Positions 1 through 7,982 of a stretch of 16,008 nucleotides of DNA are shown piece after piece; position 1 is the first letter of the stretch, and each line of letters begins with the position of its first letter. Source of the stretch: Flavobacteriaceae bacterium (GTDB taxonomy: Bacteria > Bacteroidota > Bacteroidia > Flavobacteriales > Flavobacteriaceae); contig JAIEMH010000110.1 in the NCBI GenBank assembly GCA_019752245.1, forward strand, positions 1-16,008. Reading direction: 5' to 3'. The notes under the pieces are model-generated. The model worked only from the letters and a program-made list of their open reading frames with translations, searched no databases and was not told where the DNA came from. The translations under genes were made by a program, and so were the position numbers.

Positions 1-351
1 GTCTTTTGTAAGTTCTGAAGCATTGATTTCTGGAACAATTAATTTCTTAGTCTGATCCATTCTCCAAGCTGAAGAGTTATCGATAACAGTTGTTCCTGCA
101 GCGGCAAATTTTGGTGCCCATTCTAAAGAAGTTTCGCCACCAGCAGAAAATAAAGCAATATCAGCTTTCATATCAACGGCAGTTTGCATTCCAACAACTT
201 TATATTTTTTCCCTTTAAACTCAATTTCTTTTCCAACAGATTTTTCTGAAGCAACAGGAATTAACTCTGTTACAGTAAAATTTCTTTCCGCTAAAACTTG
301 AAGCATTACTTCGCCAACCATTCCGGTTGCACCAACTACAGCAACTCTCAT
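1..351 (-). CDS. asd: Aspartate-semialdehyde dehydrogenase, N-terminal part (cut by window edge)
   Basis: This enzyme reduces L-aspartyl-4-phosphate to aspartate-4-semialdehyde with NADPH, the branch point to lysine/diaminopimelate, threonine and methionine in the cytoplasm. Only the first 117 codons are present; the rest lies before position 1. The protein begins MRVAVVGATGMVGEVML, with the Rossmann dinucleotide-binding signature GATGMVG at residues 7-13. Further on come ALFSAGGETS and VIDNSSAWRMD, the typical Asd segments that bind NADP and phosphate. The ATG at 349-351 is the only start that keeps the N-terminal beta strand complete. The gene appears monocistronic here, with its own -7 element 38 nt upstream. 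Identification is firm from motifs; the catalytic cysteine region is outside the window. Confidence 0.95.
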   Translation of the reverse strand, partial: MRVAVVGATGMVGEVMLQVLAERNFTVTELIPVASEKSVGKEIEFKGKKYKVVGMQTAVDMKADIALFSAGGETSLEWAPKFAAAGTTVIDNSSAWRMDQTKKLIVPEINASELTKD

Positions 352-388
352 ATAGATTTATTTAGATTTTAATAAAATTTTTGAAATA

Positions 389-396
389 CAAAAGTA
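389..396 (-). promoter_or_regulatory. Predicted -7 promoter element for asd
   Basis: On the minus strand this reads TACTTTTG, an exact match to the Bacteroidetes sigma-ABfr -7 consensus TAnnTTTG, and it lies 37 nt before the asd ATG. No convincing TTTG -33 element is seen at the usual spacing, so only the -7 part is claimed. Confidence 0.5.
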
Positions 397-434
397 GGTA
401 GAAATTAAATTAAAAATTATCAATTAATAATTAA

Positions 435-488
435 AATTGATTTTTGAAGTTGAAATTGATTTTTGAAGTTGAAGTTGAAGTTGAAGTT
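435..488. repeat. Short tandem repeats in the asd-mscL intergenic region
   Basis: Two head-to-tail 19-bp copies (435-453 and 454-472, AATTGATTTTTGAAGTTGA) run into four copies of the hexamer GAAGTT (465-488). No reading frame uses them. They lie between the mscL terminator and the asd promoter. They look like a slippage-generated microsatellite; no function can be assigned. Confidence 0.8.
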
Positions 489-504
489 GTTTTTTAAAAA
501 AGAA

Positions 505-530
505 AAACCGCCTCAATTAAGAAGCGGTTT
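505..530 (-). terminator. Rho-independent terminator of mscL
   Basis: On the minus strand a 7-bp stem AAACCGC/GCGGTTT closes a 12-nt loop and is followed by a TTTCTTTTTT run. It lies 27 nt past the mscL stop codon. The opposite strand has no T-run after the stem, so it should act only on mscL transcripts. Confidence 0.8.
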
Positions 531-557
531 AATTAGAATATATAATGTAGCGGTTTA

Positions 558-974
558 TTATTTTTTCAATAAATCTCTAATTTGTGTAAGCAATTCTTCT
601 TGAGATGGACCTGCTGGTGCAGCAGGAGCAGCCTCTTCTTTCTTTTTAGCTTTTTCAGCAGCTCTTAATACAATGAAAATGAACAATGAAATAATTACAA
701 AATTGATTATTGCTTGTACTAAATTACCATAAGTAATTACACTTGCTCCAGCAGCTTTTGCAGCAGCTAAATTTTCATAACTTGTACCATTTAAAGAAAC
801 AAATTTTTGAGTAAAATCGATTCCACCAGTAATCAATCCTACCAAAGGCATAATAACATCATCAACTGCTGAGCCAACAATTTTACCAAAAGCCCCACCT
901 ATAACAACCGCAGTTGCTAAACTTAACACATCACCTTTCATTAAAGATGCTTTAAAATCTGCAAAAAATCCCAT
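558..974 (-). CDS. mscL: Large-conductance mechanosensitive channel MscL
   Basis: MscL is an inner-membrane channel (homopentamer) that opens under membrane tension and releases solutes during hypo-osmotic shock. The 138-residue length matches the family. The N-terminal amphipathic helix MGFFADFKASLMKGD leads into the first transmembrane helix (about residues 16-45, VLSLATAVVIGGAFGKIVGS), which carries the family's small-residue constriction pattern. A periplasmic loop with TGGIDF and a second membrane helix (about 84-104) follow. The C-terminal end is a charged KAKKKEE and Ala/Pro linker plus a short helix ending QIRDLLKK, as in the cytoplasmic bundle. It is transcribed alone, with a -7 element upstream and a terminator downstream. 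Confidence 0.97.
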   Translation of the reverse strand: MGFFADFKASLMKGDVLSLATAVVIGGAFGKIVGSAVDDVIMPLVGLITGGIDFTQKFVSLNGTSYENLAAAKAAGASVITYGNLVQAIINFVIISLFIFIVLRAAEKAKKKEEAAPAAPAGPSQEELLTQIRDLLKK

Positions 975-1002
975 AATAGTTTTTGTTTATTGGTTAACTT
1001 TG

Positions 1003-1010
1003 CAAAATTA
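1003..1010 (-). promoter_or_regulatory. Predicted -7 promoter element for mscL
   Basis: TAATTTTG on the minus strand fits TAnnTTTG exactly and lies 28 nt upstream of the mscL ATG. The -33 element is not obvious. Confidence 0.5.
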
Positions 1011-1053
1011 GTTAAAATTTTAACATATTGTCAGAAATTTTGTAGAATTATTA

Positions 1054-3498
1054 CTACTCTCGATAGAAAATTCGCTTAACTCTTTGAGAAATGCTAGTCA
1101 TAATCTCATATGGAATTGTTCCTAGTTCTTTTGCCATAAAAGTCACACTCGGATTTTCACCAAAGATGATTACTTCCGTTCCTTCTTTGCAGTCAATACC
1201 TGAAATATCAACCATTAACATATCCATACAAACACTTCCAACTATTGGTGCTTTTTTGTTTTTTATCACCACATAACCCACTCCATTTCCCCAATGTCTA
1301 GAAATTCCGTCGGCGTATCCTATTGGAATAGTAGCAATTTTTGTTTGTTTTTCAGCTATAAATCGTCTACCGTAACCTACACTTTCTCCGGCTTCAATAG
1401 TTCGAATTTGTGAAATAATCGACTTTAAAGTTCCTACATTTTCTAATGCTTTTTGTTCCTCATCATCGTTAGAAACTCCATAAAGTCCAATTCCTAATCG
1501 CACCATATCGTATTGCGCTTGCTGAAAATTGGAAATTCCAGAAGTATTTAAAATATGACGAATTGGATTTATGCCTAATTCTGATATTAATTTGGATGAT
1601 AATTCTTCAAATAATTTAATTTGCGAAAGCGTAAAATCTATAAATTTCATGTCGTCGCTTGTTGCCAAATGCGATAAGATACTTTTTACAGCAACCGTTT
1701 TGTTGTCTTTAAGTTTCGCAATTAATTCGTCAATATTTTCTTCTTCAAATCCCAATCGGTGCATTCCAGTATCCAATTTAATATGAATAGGAAAATTTTT
1801 TAGTTTCTTTTGTTCGGCAATTTTTAAGAATGCTGTCAAACCTTTAATCGAATAAATCTCTGGTTCCAATTGATGCTGAATTATTGCCGAAAAACTTGTG
1901 TTTTCTGGATTCAAAACCATTATTGGTAAATCAATACCGGCATTTTTTAACGAAATTCCTTCATCGGCGAAAGCCACACCGAGATAATCTACTTTGTGAT
2001 GCGAAAGTAATTTAGCTACTTCAAATCCGCCATTTCCATATCCGAACGCTTTCACCATTACCATCAATTTGGTTTCTGGATTTAGTTTGGATTTATAGAA
2101 ATTCAGATTATGACTTATGGCATTCAAATTGATTTCTAAAACGGTTTCATGCGTCTTTTCTTCTAAAGCAGCAACTAGTTCTTCAAAGTGAAAATGACGC
2201 GCACCTTTTATAAGAATCGTTTCGTTTTCAAATGGAATTTTGTCAATTGTTTCTAGAAATTTTTCAGTAGTTTCAAATGAAATACAATTCGGAAACTTAT
2301 TTTTAAATCCAGAAATCGTTTTTCCAATAGCAATTACACGATTGATTTTGTTAGACACAATTAAATGTGAAACTTGCGAATACAATTCATCGATGACTAA
2401 TCCGCTTTGAAAAATATCAGAAAGAATTAAAGTTTTCTTTTTGTATTGTTTTTGACTTTCAAGAAAATCTAAAGCTATTTTTAATGACTGAAAATCAGAA
2501 CTATAACTATCATCAATAAGTGTTGTATTATTGATTCCGTTTTTGACTTTCAAACGCATTTCTACTGGATACAACGAGGCAATTCGTTGTTGAATGGTAT
2601 CTTGATCGTATTTGAAATAAAGCATAACCATCAAACAATGCATCGCATTTTCAATTGAAGCTTGATCATTGAACGGAATCGTGATTTTAAAACAAAGTTT
2701 CTCGTAAGTAATTTTAAATTCGGTTCTGTCGGAACTTTCTTTGGCAATTACAAAAACATCGGCTTTTCCGTCTTCAGAACTCCAAGTAAAGGTTTTTATT
2801 TTTGGATTTAGAAATGCTTCTATCGTTCTGTTTTTATTCATAATTAAAACTTCAACCGAACTGAAAAGCTTTAATTTTTCTTTTATTTTTTCTCCTGCAT
2901 CATGAAAGCCTTCATCGTGAGCCGAACCAATATTAGATAAAATTCCAATAGTTGGCTGAATGATTTTTTGAAGATTCGCCATTTCATTTGTAGTAGAAAT
3001 TCCAGCTTCAAAAATAGCAAGATTGTGTTTTTCATTAATTCCCAAAACCGAAAGCGGCACACCAACTTGTGAATTATAACTTTTAGGAGAACGAATAATA
3101 TTATTATCGGGACTTAACAAAAAGTTCAACCATTCTTTAATAATTGTTTTTCCATTACTTCCTGTGATTCCAATAACTGGAAAATCAAAATCGCTACGGT
3201 ATGATGCAGCAAAAGTTTGTAATGCCTCAAGTGTATTTTCAACCACTAAAAAATTGGCTTTTCCTTGTAAATTGGATGGAATATAACTTACAACGAAGTT
3301 CACAACTCCGTTTTCAATAAGTTGCGCAACATAATGATGTCCGTCATTATTTGGACCAATTATAGCAAAAAATAAAGTGCTTTCGCTGTTTTGCAACGAA
3401 CGACTGTCAATAGAAACTGCGTCGATAATTGCTACATCAGTAATTCCAATAAATTTGGCTTTAATGATTGGGATGATATTGCGGATGGAAAGTGTCAA
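1054..3498 (-). CDS. Bifunctional UDP-MurNAc-tripeptide:D-Ala-D-Ala ligase / alanine racemase (MurF-Alr fusion)
   Basis: This 814-residue fusion joins two consecutive steps of peptidoglycan precursor supply. Residues 1 to about 445 are a MurF ligase: ATP-binding loop GITGSNGKT (110-118), the substrate segment SYNSQVGVPLS (140-150), SNIGSAHDEGF (188-198) and the likely carboxylated lysine in KEKLKLF (Lys208). Residues from about 450 to 814 are a PLP-dependent alanine racemase. It has the Schiff-base lysine in MVKAFGYGNG (Lys483), KLDTGMHRLGF (574-584), the catalytic tyrosine in VGYGRRF (Tyr709) and the PLP-barrel end VGSVCMDMLMVD (753-764). MurF-Alr fusions are a known Bacteroidetes arrangement, in which alanine racemization (followed by a separate D-Ala-D-Ala ligase) and D-Ala-D-Ala addition are physically coupled. 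The start is 3 nt after the tdk stop, indicating one operon. Both halves look catalytically intact. Confidence 0.95.
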   Translation of the reverse strand: MTLSIRNIIPIIKAKFIGITDVAIIDAVSIDSRSLQNSESTLFFAIIGPNNDGHHYVAQLIENGVVNFVVSYIPSNLQGKANFLVVENTLEALQTFAASYRSDFDFPVIGITGSNGKTIIKEWLNFLLSPDNNIIRSPKSYNSQVGVPLSVLGINEKHNLAIFEAGISTTNEMANLQKIIQPTIGILSNIGSAHDEGFHDAGEKIKEKLKLFSSVEVLIMNKNRTIEAFLNPKIKTFTWSSEDGKADVFVIAKESSDRTEFKITYEKLCFKITIPFNDQASIENAMHCLMVMLYFKYDQDTIQQRIASLYPVEMRLKVKNGINNTTLIDDSYSSDFQSLKIALDFLESQKQYKKKTLILSDIFQSGLVIDELYSQVSHLIVSNKINRVIAIGKTISGFKNKFPNCISFETTEKFLETIDKIPFENETILIKGARHFHFEELVAALEEKTHETVLEINLNAISHNLNFYKSKLNPETKLMVMVKAFGYGNGGFEVAKLLSHHKVDYLGVAFADEGISLKNAGIDLPIMVLNPENTSFSAIIQHQLEPEIYSIKGLTAFLKIAEQKKLKNFPIHIKLDTGMHRLGFEEENIDELIAKLKDNKTVAVKSILSHLATSDDMKFIDFTLSQIKLFEELSSKLISELGINPIRHILNTSGISNFQQAQYDMVRLGIGLYGVSNDDEEQKALENVGTLKSIISQIRTIEAGESVGYGRRFIAEKQTKIATIPIGYADGISRHWGNGVGYVVIKNKKAPIVGSVCMDMLMVDISGIDCKEGTEVIIFGENPSVTFMAKELGTIPYEIMTSISQRVKRIFYRE

Positions 3499-3501
3499 TG
3501 T

Positions 3502-4131
3502 TTATTGTTTTTTATCGTCACCATTCAAATGTTCTGCATCTTTTACTTCCATATTTTCTCTCATGGCTTTATAATAAGCAGCACGACTTAATGGCTCGTA
3601 TTCTTCAGTTTCGCCAAGAAGAACCAAATTATCACTGTCAGATTTTCTAAAGCTATAATGTGCTAAATTTCCTGTTCGAGTGCAAACTGCGTGAACTTTG
3701 GTAACATATTCGGCAGTTGCCATAAGCGCAGGCATTGGCCCGAAAGGATTTCCTTTAAAATCCATATCCAATCCGGCAACAATTACTCTGATTCCAGAAT
3801 TGGCCAAATCGTTACAAACTCTAATGATTTCATCGTCAAAAAACTGGGCTTCATCAATACCAACAACATCGCATCCTTGCGCAAGAATTCTGATATTGGC
3901 AGCAGCAGGAACAGGCGTTGAGCGAATTTCATTTTTATTGTGAGACACCACCATTTCTTCGTCGTAACGAGTATCTATGGCAGGTTTAAAAATCTCAACT
4001 TTTTGTTTGGCAAATTGCGCTCTTCGTAATCTTCGGATGAGTTCTTCGGTCTTTCCCGAAAACATCGAACCACAGATTACTTCAATCCAACCAAATTGTT
4101 CTTTATGATTTACTGTATTTTCGAGAAACAT
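3502..4131 (-). CDS. tdk: Thymidine kinase (type II, TK1-like)
   Basis: The enzyme phosphorylates thymidine with ATP in the dTTP salvage pathway in the cytosol. The 209-residue protein has the Walker A loop GSMFSGKT (21-28) and the Walker B/catalytic segment DEAQFF (93-98, with Glu94 as likely general base). It also has GLDMDFKGNPFGPMP (120-134) and a lasso-type substrate loop near 150-182. TK1-type enzymes usually carry two zinc-binding Cys pairs. Here the first pair is reduced to one Cys (CTRTG, 150-154) and the second region reads SRAAYY with none, so the structural zinc is probably absent. It is the first gene of a two-gene operon with murF-alr. A small N-terminal extension precedes the conserved GWIEVICGSMFSGKT. 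Confidence 0.95.
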   Translation of the reverse strand: MFLENTVNHKEQFGWIEVICGSMFSGKTEELIRRLRRAQFAKQKVEIFKPAIDTRYDEEMVVSHNKNEIRSTPVPAAANIRILAQGCDVVGIDEAQFFDDEIIRVCNDLANSGIRVIVAGLDMDFKGNPFGPMPALMATAEYVTKVHAVCTRTGNLAHYSFRKSDSDNLVLLGETEEYEPLSRAAYYKAMRENMEVKDAEHLNGDDKKQ

Positions 4132-4184
4132 TTTGTATTTTTAGACCTTAAAAAAGGATTTGTTTTTATTACTTTGTAACGAAA

Positions 4185-4192
4185 CAAATTTA
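4185..4192 (-). promoter_or_regulatory. Predicted -7 promoter element for tdk/murF-alr
   Basis: TAAATTTG on the minus strand matches TAnnTTTG and lies 53 nt upstream of the tdk ATG. The 101-bp gap to the divergent gene at 4233 must also hold that gene's promoter, for which no good match was found. Confidence 0.45.
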
Positions 4193-4232
4193 TTAAAAAA
4201 GATAAGCGTTATACATTATAATTTCAAAAGTT

Positions 4233-5168
4233 ATGAAAAAAAGATTGGAAGCCGAATTAATAAGCATTGCGCACCGAGTTTTGAAGCTAAAAAATAAATC
4301 GGAAGTAGATCAATTGTATCTAGAAACTAAAAAATTATATGAAACATTGGCTGTTTTAAAATTTTATGGTGACAATTATGAAAACATAAAATCGGAAATT
4401 TCTAAAGAAGATTTAGAAGAAAAACTTGCCGTAACGCTTGAAGAAAAAACTCCAATTGCAGTTGAAGTTACTTCGGAACCAATTCAAGAACCAATTGTTA
4501 TTGAAGAACCAAAAGAAGAAGCTACTACTGAGGATGAACCAGAAGTTGTAACAACATTAGAAGAAGCAGAAGTTGAAGCTGTTGCAGAAATTGAGGACGA
4601 AGAAACAGTTGAAGAAGAAATAGCTGAAGAACCAATTATAGTTGGTGAAATTACAGTTGATGAAGATGACGAAACTGACGAAGAAGAACCAGTTCTTGAT
4701 GAAAAAAGAGACTTAGATTTTGAACCAATATTTGAATTAGCTGCCGAATCTCCAATTGAAGAAATAGTAGAAGAAAAGGTTGAAGTTAAAAAACAAGAAG
4801 CACAACAAATCTCTTTTGAAGATTTATTGGGAGGTAATTACACCGAACCCATTTTTGTAAAACCAAATGACGTTGTTGTTCCGGCATCGCTGAAAAGTGT
4901 TATTGACGACAAACCACTTTCATTAAACGACCAACATTCTAAAGCAATTAATATTGGTTTGAATGACAGAATTGCTTTTGTAAAACATCTTTTTAGCGAC
5001 AGCAATGAAGATTACAATAGAGTTTTGTCGCAATTAAACACTTTCAGTACTTATAAAGAAGCTCAAGATTTTATTGAAGAAATCATCAAACCTGATTATA
5101 ATAATTGGGCAGGAAGTGACGAATATGCAGAACGTTTTTTAGAAATTGTAGCGAACAAATTCAACTAA
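4233..5168 (+). CDS. Conserved acidic protein with Glu-rich middle and Bacteroidetes-type C-terminal domain; function unknown
   Basis: The 311-residue protein has three parts. Residues 1-57 are a predicted helical, charged segment (KKRLEAELISIAHRVLKLK). Residues about 58-190 are a very acidic, low-complexity Glu/Asp/Val/Pro tract that is probably disordered. Residues about 228-311 form a compact conserved domain (LNDQHSKAINIGLNDRIAFV ... NRVLSQLNTFSTYKEAQDFI ... YAERFLEIVANKF). From memory, similar C-terminal domains occur in uncharacterised Bacteroidetes proteins; no catalytic motif is visible. There is no signal peptide, so a cytoplasmic location is likely. Its TAA stop touches the ATG of rsmI directly, which suggests translational coupling. 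Function is not assigned. Confidence 0.85.
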   Translation: MKKRLEAELISIAHRVLKLKNKSEVDQLYLETKKLYETLAVLKFYGDNYENIKSEISKEDLEEKLAVTLEEKTPIAVEVTSEPIQEPIVIEEPKEEATTEDEPEVVTTLEEAEVEAVAEIEDEETVEEEIAEEPIIVGEITVDEDDETDEEEPVLDEKRDLDFEPIFELAAESPIEEIVEEKVEVKKQEAQQISFEDLLGGNYTEPIFVKPNDVVVPASLKSVIDDKPLSLNDQHSKAINIGLNDRIAFVKHLFSDSNEDYNRVLSQLNTFSTYKEAQDFIEEIIKPDYNNWAGSDEYAERFLEIVANKFN

Positions 5169-5785
5169 ATGTCAAAACTTTACATCGTTCCAACGCCCAT
5201 TGGCAATCTTGAAGACATGACTTTTAGAGCCATTAGAGTTTTGAAAGAAGCCGATTTAATTTTGGCAGAAGACACACGCACTAGTGGAAAATTATTGAAA
5301 CATTACGAAATTTCTACGCACATGCACAGTCATCACATGCACAACGAACACAACTCCGTTGAAAATTTGATTGCGCGATTAAAAGGTGGCGAAACTATTG
5401 CTTTGGTTTGCCTGGCGCAACGGCTTTTGTACCAGCATTGGTAAATAGCGGATTACCAAACGATAGATTTATATTTGAAGGTTTTCTACCCGAAAAAAAA
5501 GGAAGACAAACAAGATATTTAGCCTTAGCAGAAGAAACACGAACGATGATTTTCTATGTTTCGCCACATAAATTGGTAAAAACCTTAGCTGAATTTGTAC
5601 AGTATTTTGGAGCCGAACGCCAAGTTTCTATTTCAAGAGAATTGTCTAAACTGCACGAAGAAACCATTCGCGGAACTGCTGACGAAGTTTTAAAACACTA
5701 CGAAGCAAGACCTCCGAAAGGTGAAATTGTGGCTGTTGTTGGTGGGAAAATTTCAGTAAAAGAAAAAAGAAAAGATGATGAGTGA
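5169..5785 (+). pseudogene. rsmI: Ribosomal RNA small subunit methyltransferase I, disrupted by internal frameshifting deletion
   Basis: Intact RsmI 2'-O-methylates C1402 of 16S rRNA with S-adenosylmethionine. The first part (5169 to about 5408, frame 1) reads MSKLYIVPTPIGNLEDMTFR ... EDTRTSG ... GGETIALV, the normal RsmI N-terminus. Normal sequence then resumes in a different frame from 5408 (LPGATAFVPALVNSGLPNDR ... RTMIFYVSPHKL ... PPKGEIVAVVGGK) to a TGA at 5783-5785. The family segment between these parts, which contains SDAGTP and about 28 residues in all, is missing. That corresponds to a deletion of about 85 nt. Frame 1 ends at a stop at 5442-5444 after 91 codons. Because the missing part helps form the SAM-binding site, neither product should be active. 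An assembly or sequencing error cannot be excluded. The gene abuts the acidic protein upstream and overlaps hopJ downstream. Confidence 0.9.
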
Positions 5786-6125
5786 TATTTTACATTTCAT
5801 AAATAAAATCAAACAAAATCCAGAAACAATTTCGTTTCAAGATACAATTGCATTAATCGATTCTAGTTATAACTTTACTCCAACCGCTTTTAAAAACGGA
5901 AATCAATTTAACAATGCAAACGAAAATAACGGTTCTTGCAAAATTTTCGCTTTTGCTAAAATAAATAATTTAGAAAAAGACGCAACTTTATCGCTTTTTG
6001 GAGGTTATTATTTTGATGATGTTTTAAAAAATCCTAATGGAATTGACCATCAAAATATTAGAAATTTTATGAGTTTTGGATGGGATGGAATTTCATTTGA
6101 TGGTGAAGCTTTAGAGTTGAAGTAA
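5775..6125 (+). CDS. HopJ type III effector family protein (small, function unknown)
   Basis: The 116-residue protein matches the HopJ family throughout: DTIALIDSSYNFTPTAFKNG near residues 24-43, NNGSCKIFAFAKIN near 51-64, LSLFGGYYFDDVLKNPNG and DHQNIRNFMSFGWDGI near the end. The family is named after a Pseudomonas syringae effector but is widespread in non-pathogens, so an effector role here is unlikely. The likely job is an unknown housekeeping function in the cytoplasm. Two candidate starts exist, ATG at 5775 and ATG at 5778; both overlap the end of rsmI, indicating cotranscription. No signal peptide or membrane segment is present. Confidence 0.9.
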   Translation: MMSDILHFINKIKQNPETISFQDTIALIDSSYNFTPTAFKNGNQFNNANENNGSCKIFAFAKINNLEKDATLSLFGGYYFDDVLKNPNGIDHQNIRNFMSFGWDGISFDGEALELK

Positions 6126-6168
6126 GTTTTATAAGAACTTGTTTTTTAAGTTGTTTCTAATTTTTTTA

Positions 6169-6176
6169 TACATTTG
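6169..6176 (+). promoter_or_regulatory. Predicted -7 promoter element for recJ
   Basis: TACATTTG followed by C fits TAnnTTTG(C), 54 nt upstream of the recJ ATG. A TTG triplet at 6151-6153 is the nearest -33 candidate, at short spacing. recJ may also be read from the upstream rsmI-hopJ transcript. Confidence 0.45.
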
Positions 6177-6230
6177 CCAAACATTTACAAGCCAAAATCT
6201 AATATCAAAAAATCTAATATCTAATATCCT

Positions 6231-7922
6231 ATGCGTTGGACATTACAATCGAAGCCAGAAAAAGAACAAGTTCAAAAACTACAAAACGAACTTCAAGTCG
6301 ATGAAATCATTGCGACTTTATTAGTACAAAGAGGTATTACAACCTACGACCAAGCCAAAACATTTTTCAGACCAACTTTAGACGACTTACACAATCCGTA
6401 TCTGATGAAAGATATGGACAAAGCCGTTTCTCGCATTGAAAAAGCTATTGCAAACGGAGAAAATATTCTAGTTTTTGGCGATTATGACGTCGATGGAACT
6501 ACTGCTGTTTCGTTGGTTTCCTCCTATTTAAAAAGTTATTATCCAAATATTGCAACATACATTCCAGACCGATATGACGAAGGTTACGGAATTTCCTATA
6601 AAGGAATTGACTACGCCGATGACAACGGAATTTCGTTAATAATTGCACTAGATTGTGGAATAAAATCTATAGATCATGTCGCTTACGCAAATGCAAAAAA
6701 TATCGATTTTATAATTTGTGATCACCATCGACCAGGAAATGAATTGCCCAATGCAGTTGCAGTTTTAGATCCAAAACGTGACGATTGTAGTTATCCTTAT
6801 GATGAACTTTGTGGTTGTGGCGTTGGTTTTAAATTGATCCAAGCTTTGGCTGAAAACCGAAATCAATCTATTTTAGATTTAATTCCTTATTTAGATTTGG
6901 TTGCCACAGCAATTGCAGCAGATATTGTTCCAATGACTGGCGAAAATCGAGTTTTGGCAAAATTTGGTTTAGAAGTTATTAATTCAAATCCTCGTCCAGG
7001 AATTAAGGCTTTGATTCAAAATGTTAAGAAAAAAGCATTGACCATAACGGATGTTGTTTTCATTATTGCACCGAGAATAAATGCTGCAGGAAGAATCAAA
7101 CACGGAAACGAAGCCGTAGCACTATTAACCGAATTCAATCTAGAGCAAGCCGAACAATTTGCTTCTGAAATTGAAGGTTATAATAGTGACCGAAAAGATT
7201 TAGATAAACAAATCACCATTGAAGCGCTTTCGCAAATTGAAACCAATAACGAAAAAGACAACTTTACAACGGTACTTTATCAAGAAAATTGGCATAAAGG
7301 CGTTATCGGAATTGTAGCTTCACGATTAACCGAAACCTATTACCGACCAACAATTGTCTTTACAAAAAGTGGCGATAAATTGGCAGCTTCGGCTCGTTCT
7401 GTCAAAGATTTTGACGTTTACAATGCTCTAGAAGCTTGTGCAGAACATCTAGAACAATTTGGCGGACACATGTATGCAGCTGGAATGACTTTGAAAGAAG
7501 AAAATTATCAGAATTTTAAAAATGCCTTCGAAAAAGAAGTTCAAAAAACCATTCCTCCTGATTTATTAATACCGGAAATTTCGGTGGATTTGGAAATCAA
7601 TTTTTCAGATATCAATCCGAAGTTGATTCGACTTTTAAGTCAGTTTGAACCTTTCGGACCACAAAATATGACACCTACTTTTATGACAAAAAACATAAAA
7701 GATACAGGATATGCAAAACCACTTGGAAAAGATGACGAGCATTTAAAATTATTTGTAAAACAAAATAATTCGGAAGGATTTGGCGTGATCGGATTTGGAC
7801 TTGGAAACAAATTAGATTCCATTAAAAATCAAAAACCTTTTGACGCTGTTTATTGTATTGATGAAAATGAATTTAATGGGAATGTTACAGTGCAATTGAG
7901 AATGAAAGATTTGAAGAATTAA
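6231..7922 (+). CDS. recJ: Single-stranded-DNA-specific exonuclease RecJ
   Basis: RecJ is a 5'-to-3' single-strand DNA exonuclease acting in recombination (RecF pathway), mismatch and base-excision repair. The 563-residue length is normal for the family. The DHH phosphoesterase motifs are complete: VFGDYDVDGT (81-90), LDCG (140-143) and ICDHHRPG (162-169). The DHHA1 part contains IAPRINAAGRIKHG, GVIGIVASRLTE and the glycine-rich FGGHMYAAGM. The C-terminal OB-fold region contains EPFGPQNMTPTF. The ATG at 6231 leads into the usual start MRWTLQSKPE. All metal-binding Asp/His residues seen in the family are present, so it should be active. Confidence 0.96.
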   Translation: MRWTLQSKPEKEQVQKLQNELQVDEIIATLLVQRGITTYDQAKTFFRPTLDDLHNPYLMKDMDKAVSRIEKAIANGENILVFGDYDVDGTTAVSLVSSYLKSYYPNIATYIPDRYDEGYGISYKGIDYADDNGISLIIALDCGIKSIDHVAYANAKNIDFIICDHHRPGNELPNAVAVLDPKRDDCSYPYDELCGCGVGFKLIQALAENRNQSILDLIPYLDLVATAIAADIVPMTGENRVLAKFGLEVINSNPRPGIKALIQNVKKKALTITDVVFIIAPRINAAGRIKHGNEAVALLTEFNLEQAEQFASEIEGYNSDRKDLDKQITIEALSQIETNNEKDNFTTVLYQENWHKGVIGIVASRLTETYYRPTIVFTKSGDKLAASARSVKDFDVYNALEACAEHLEQFGGHMYAAGMTLKEENYQNFKNAFEKEVQKTIPPDLLIPEISVDLEINFSDINPKLIRLLSQFEPFGPQNMTPTFMTKNIKDTGYAKPLGKDDEHLKLFVKQNNSEGFGVIGFGLGNKLDSIKNQKPFDAVYCIDENEFNGNVTVQLRMKDLKN

Positions 7923-7950
7923 TATTACAAATGATACCGCAAATTTTGTC

Positions 7951-7958
7951 TATTTTTG
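7951..7958 (+). promoter_or_regulatory. Predicted -7 promoter element for the peptidoglycan-binding protein/MFS pair
   Basis: TATTTTTG followed by CC matches TAnnTTTG(C), 24 nt before the ATG at 7983. The preceding gene recJ ends at 7922, so this is likely an independent promoter. Confidence 0.45.
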
Positions 7959-7982
7959 CCTAGAAAATAACCTTTACTTATT

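Noticed and set aside
1091..1786. Plus-strand open frames opposite the racemase half of murF-alr
   Set aside because: They are complementary shadows of a fully conserved enzyme and carry no motifs.
5408..5785. Second half of rsmI as an independent gene starting at TTG 5408
   Set aside because: The sequence is the C-terminal part of RsmI starting mid-domain; a separate functional gene is not plausible.
6136..6152. AACTT/AAGTT hairpin after the HopJ gene as a terminator
   Set aside because: The stem is only 5 bp and A-T rich, and the following T-run is interrupted, so evidence is too weak.
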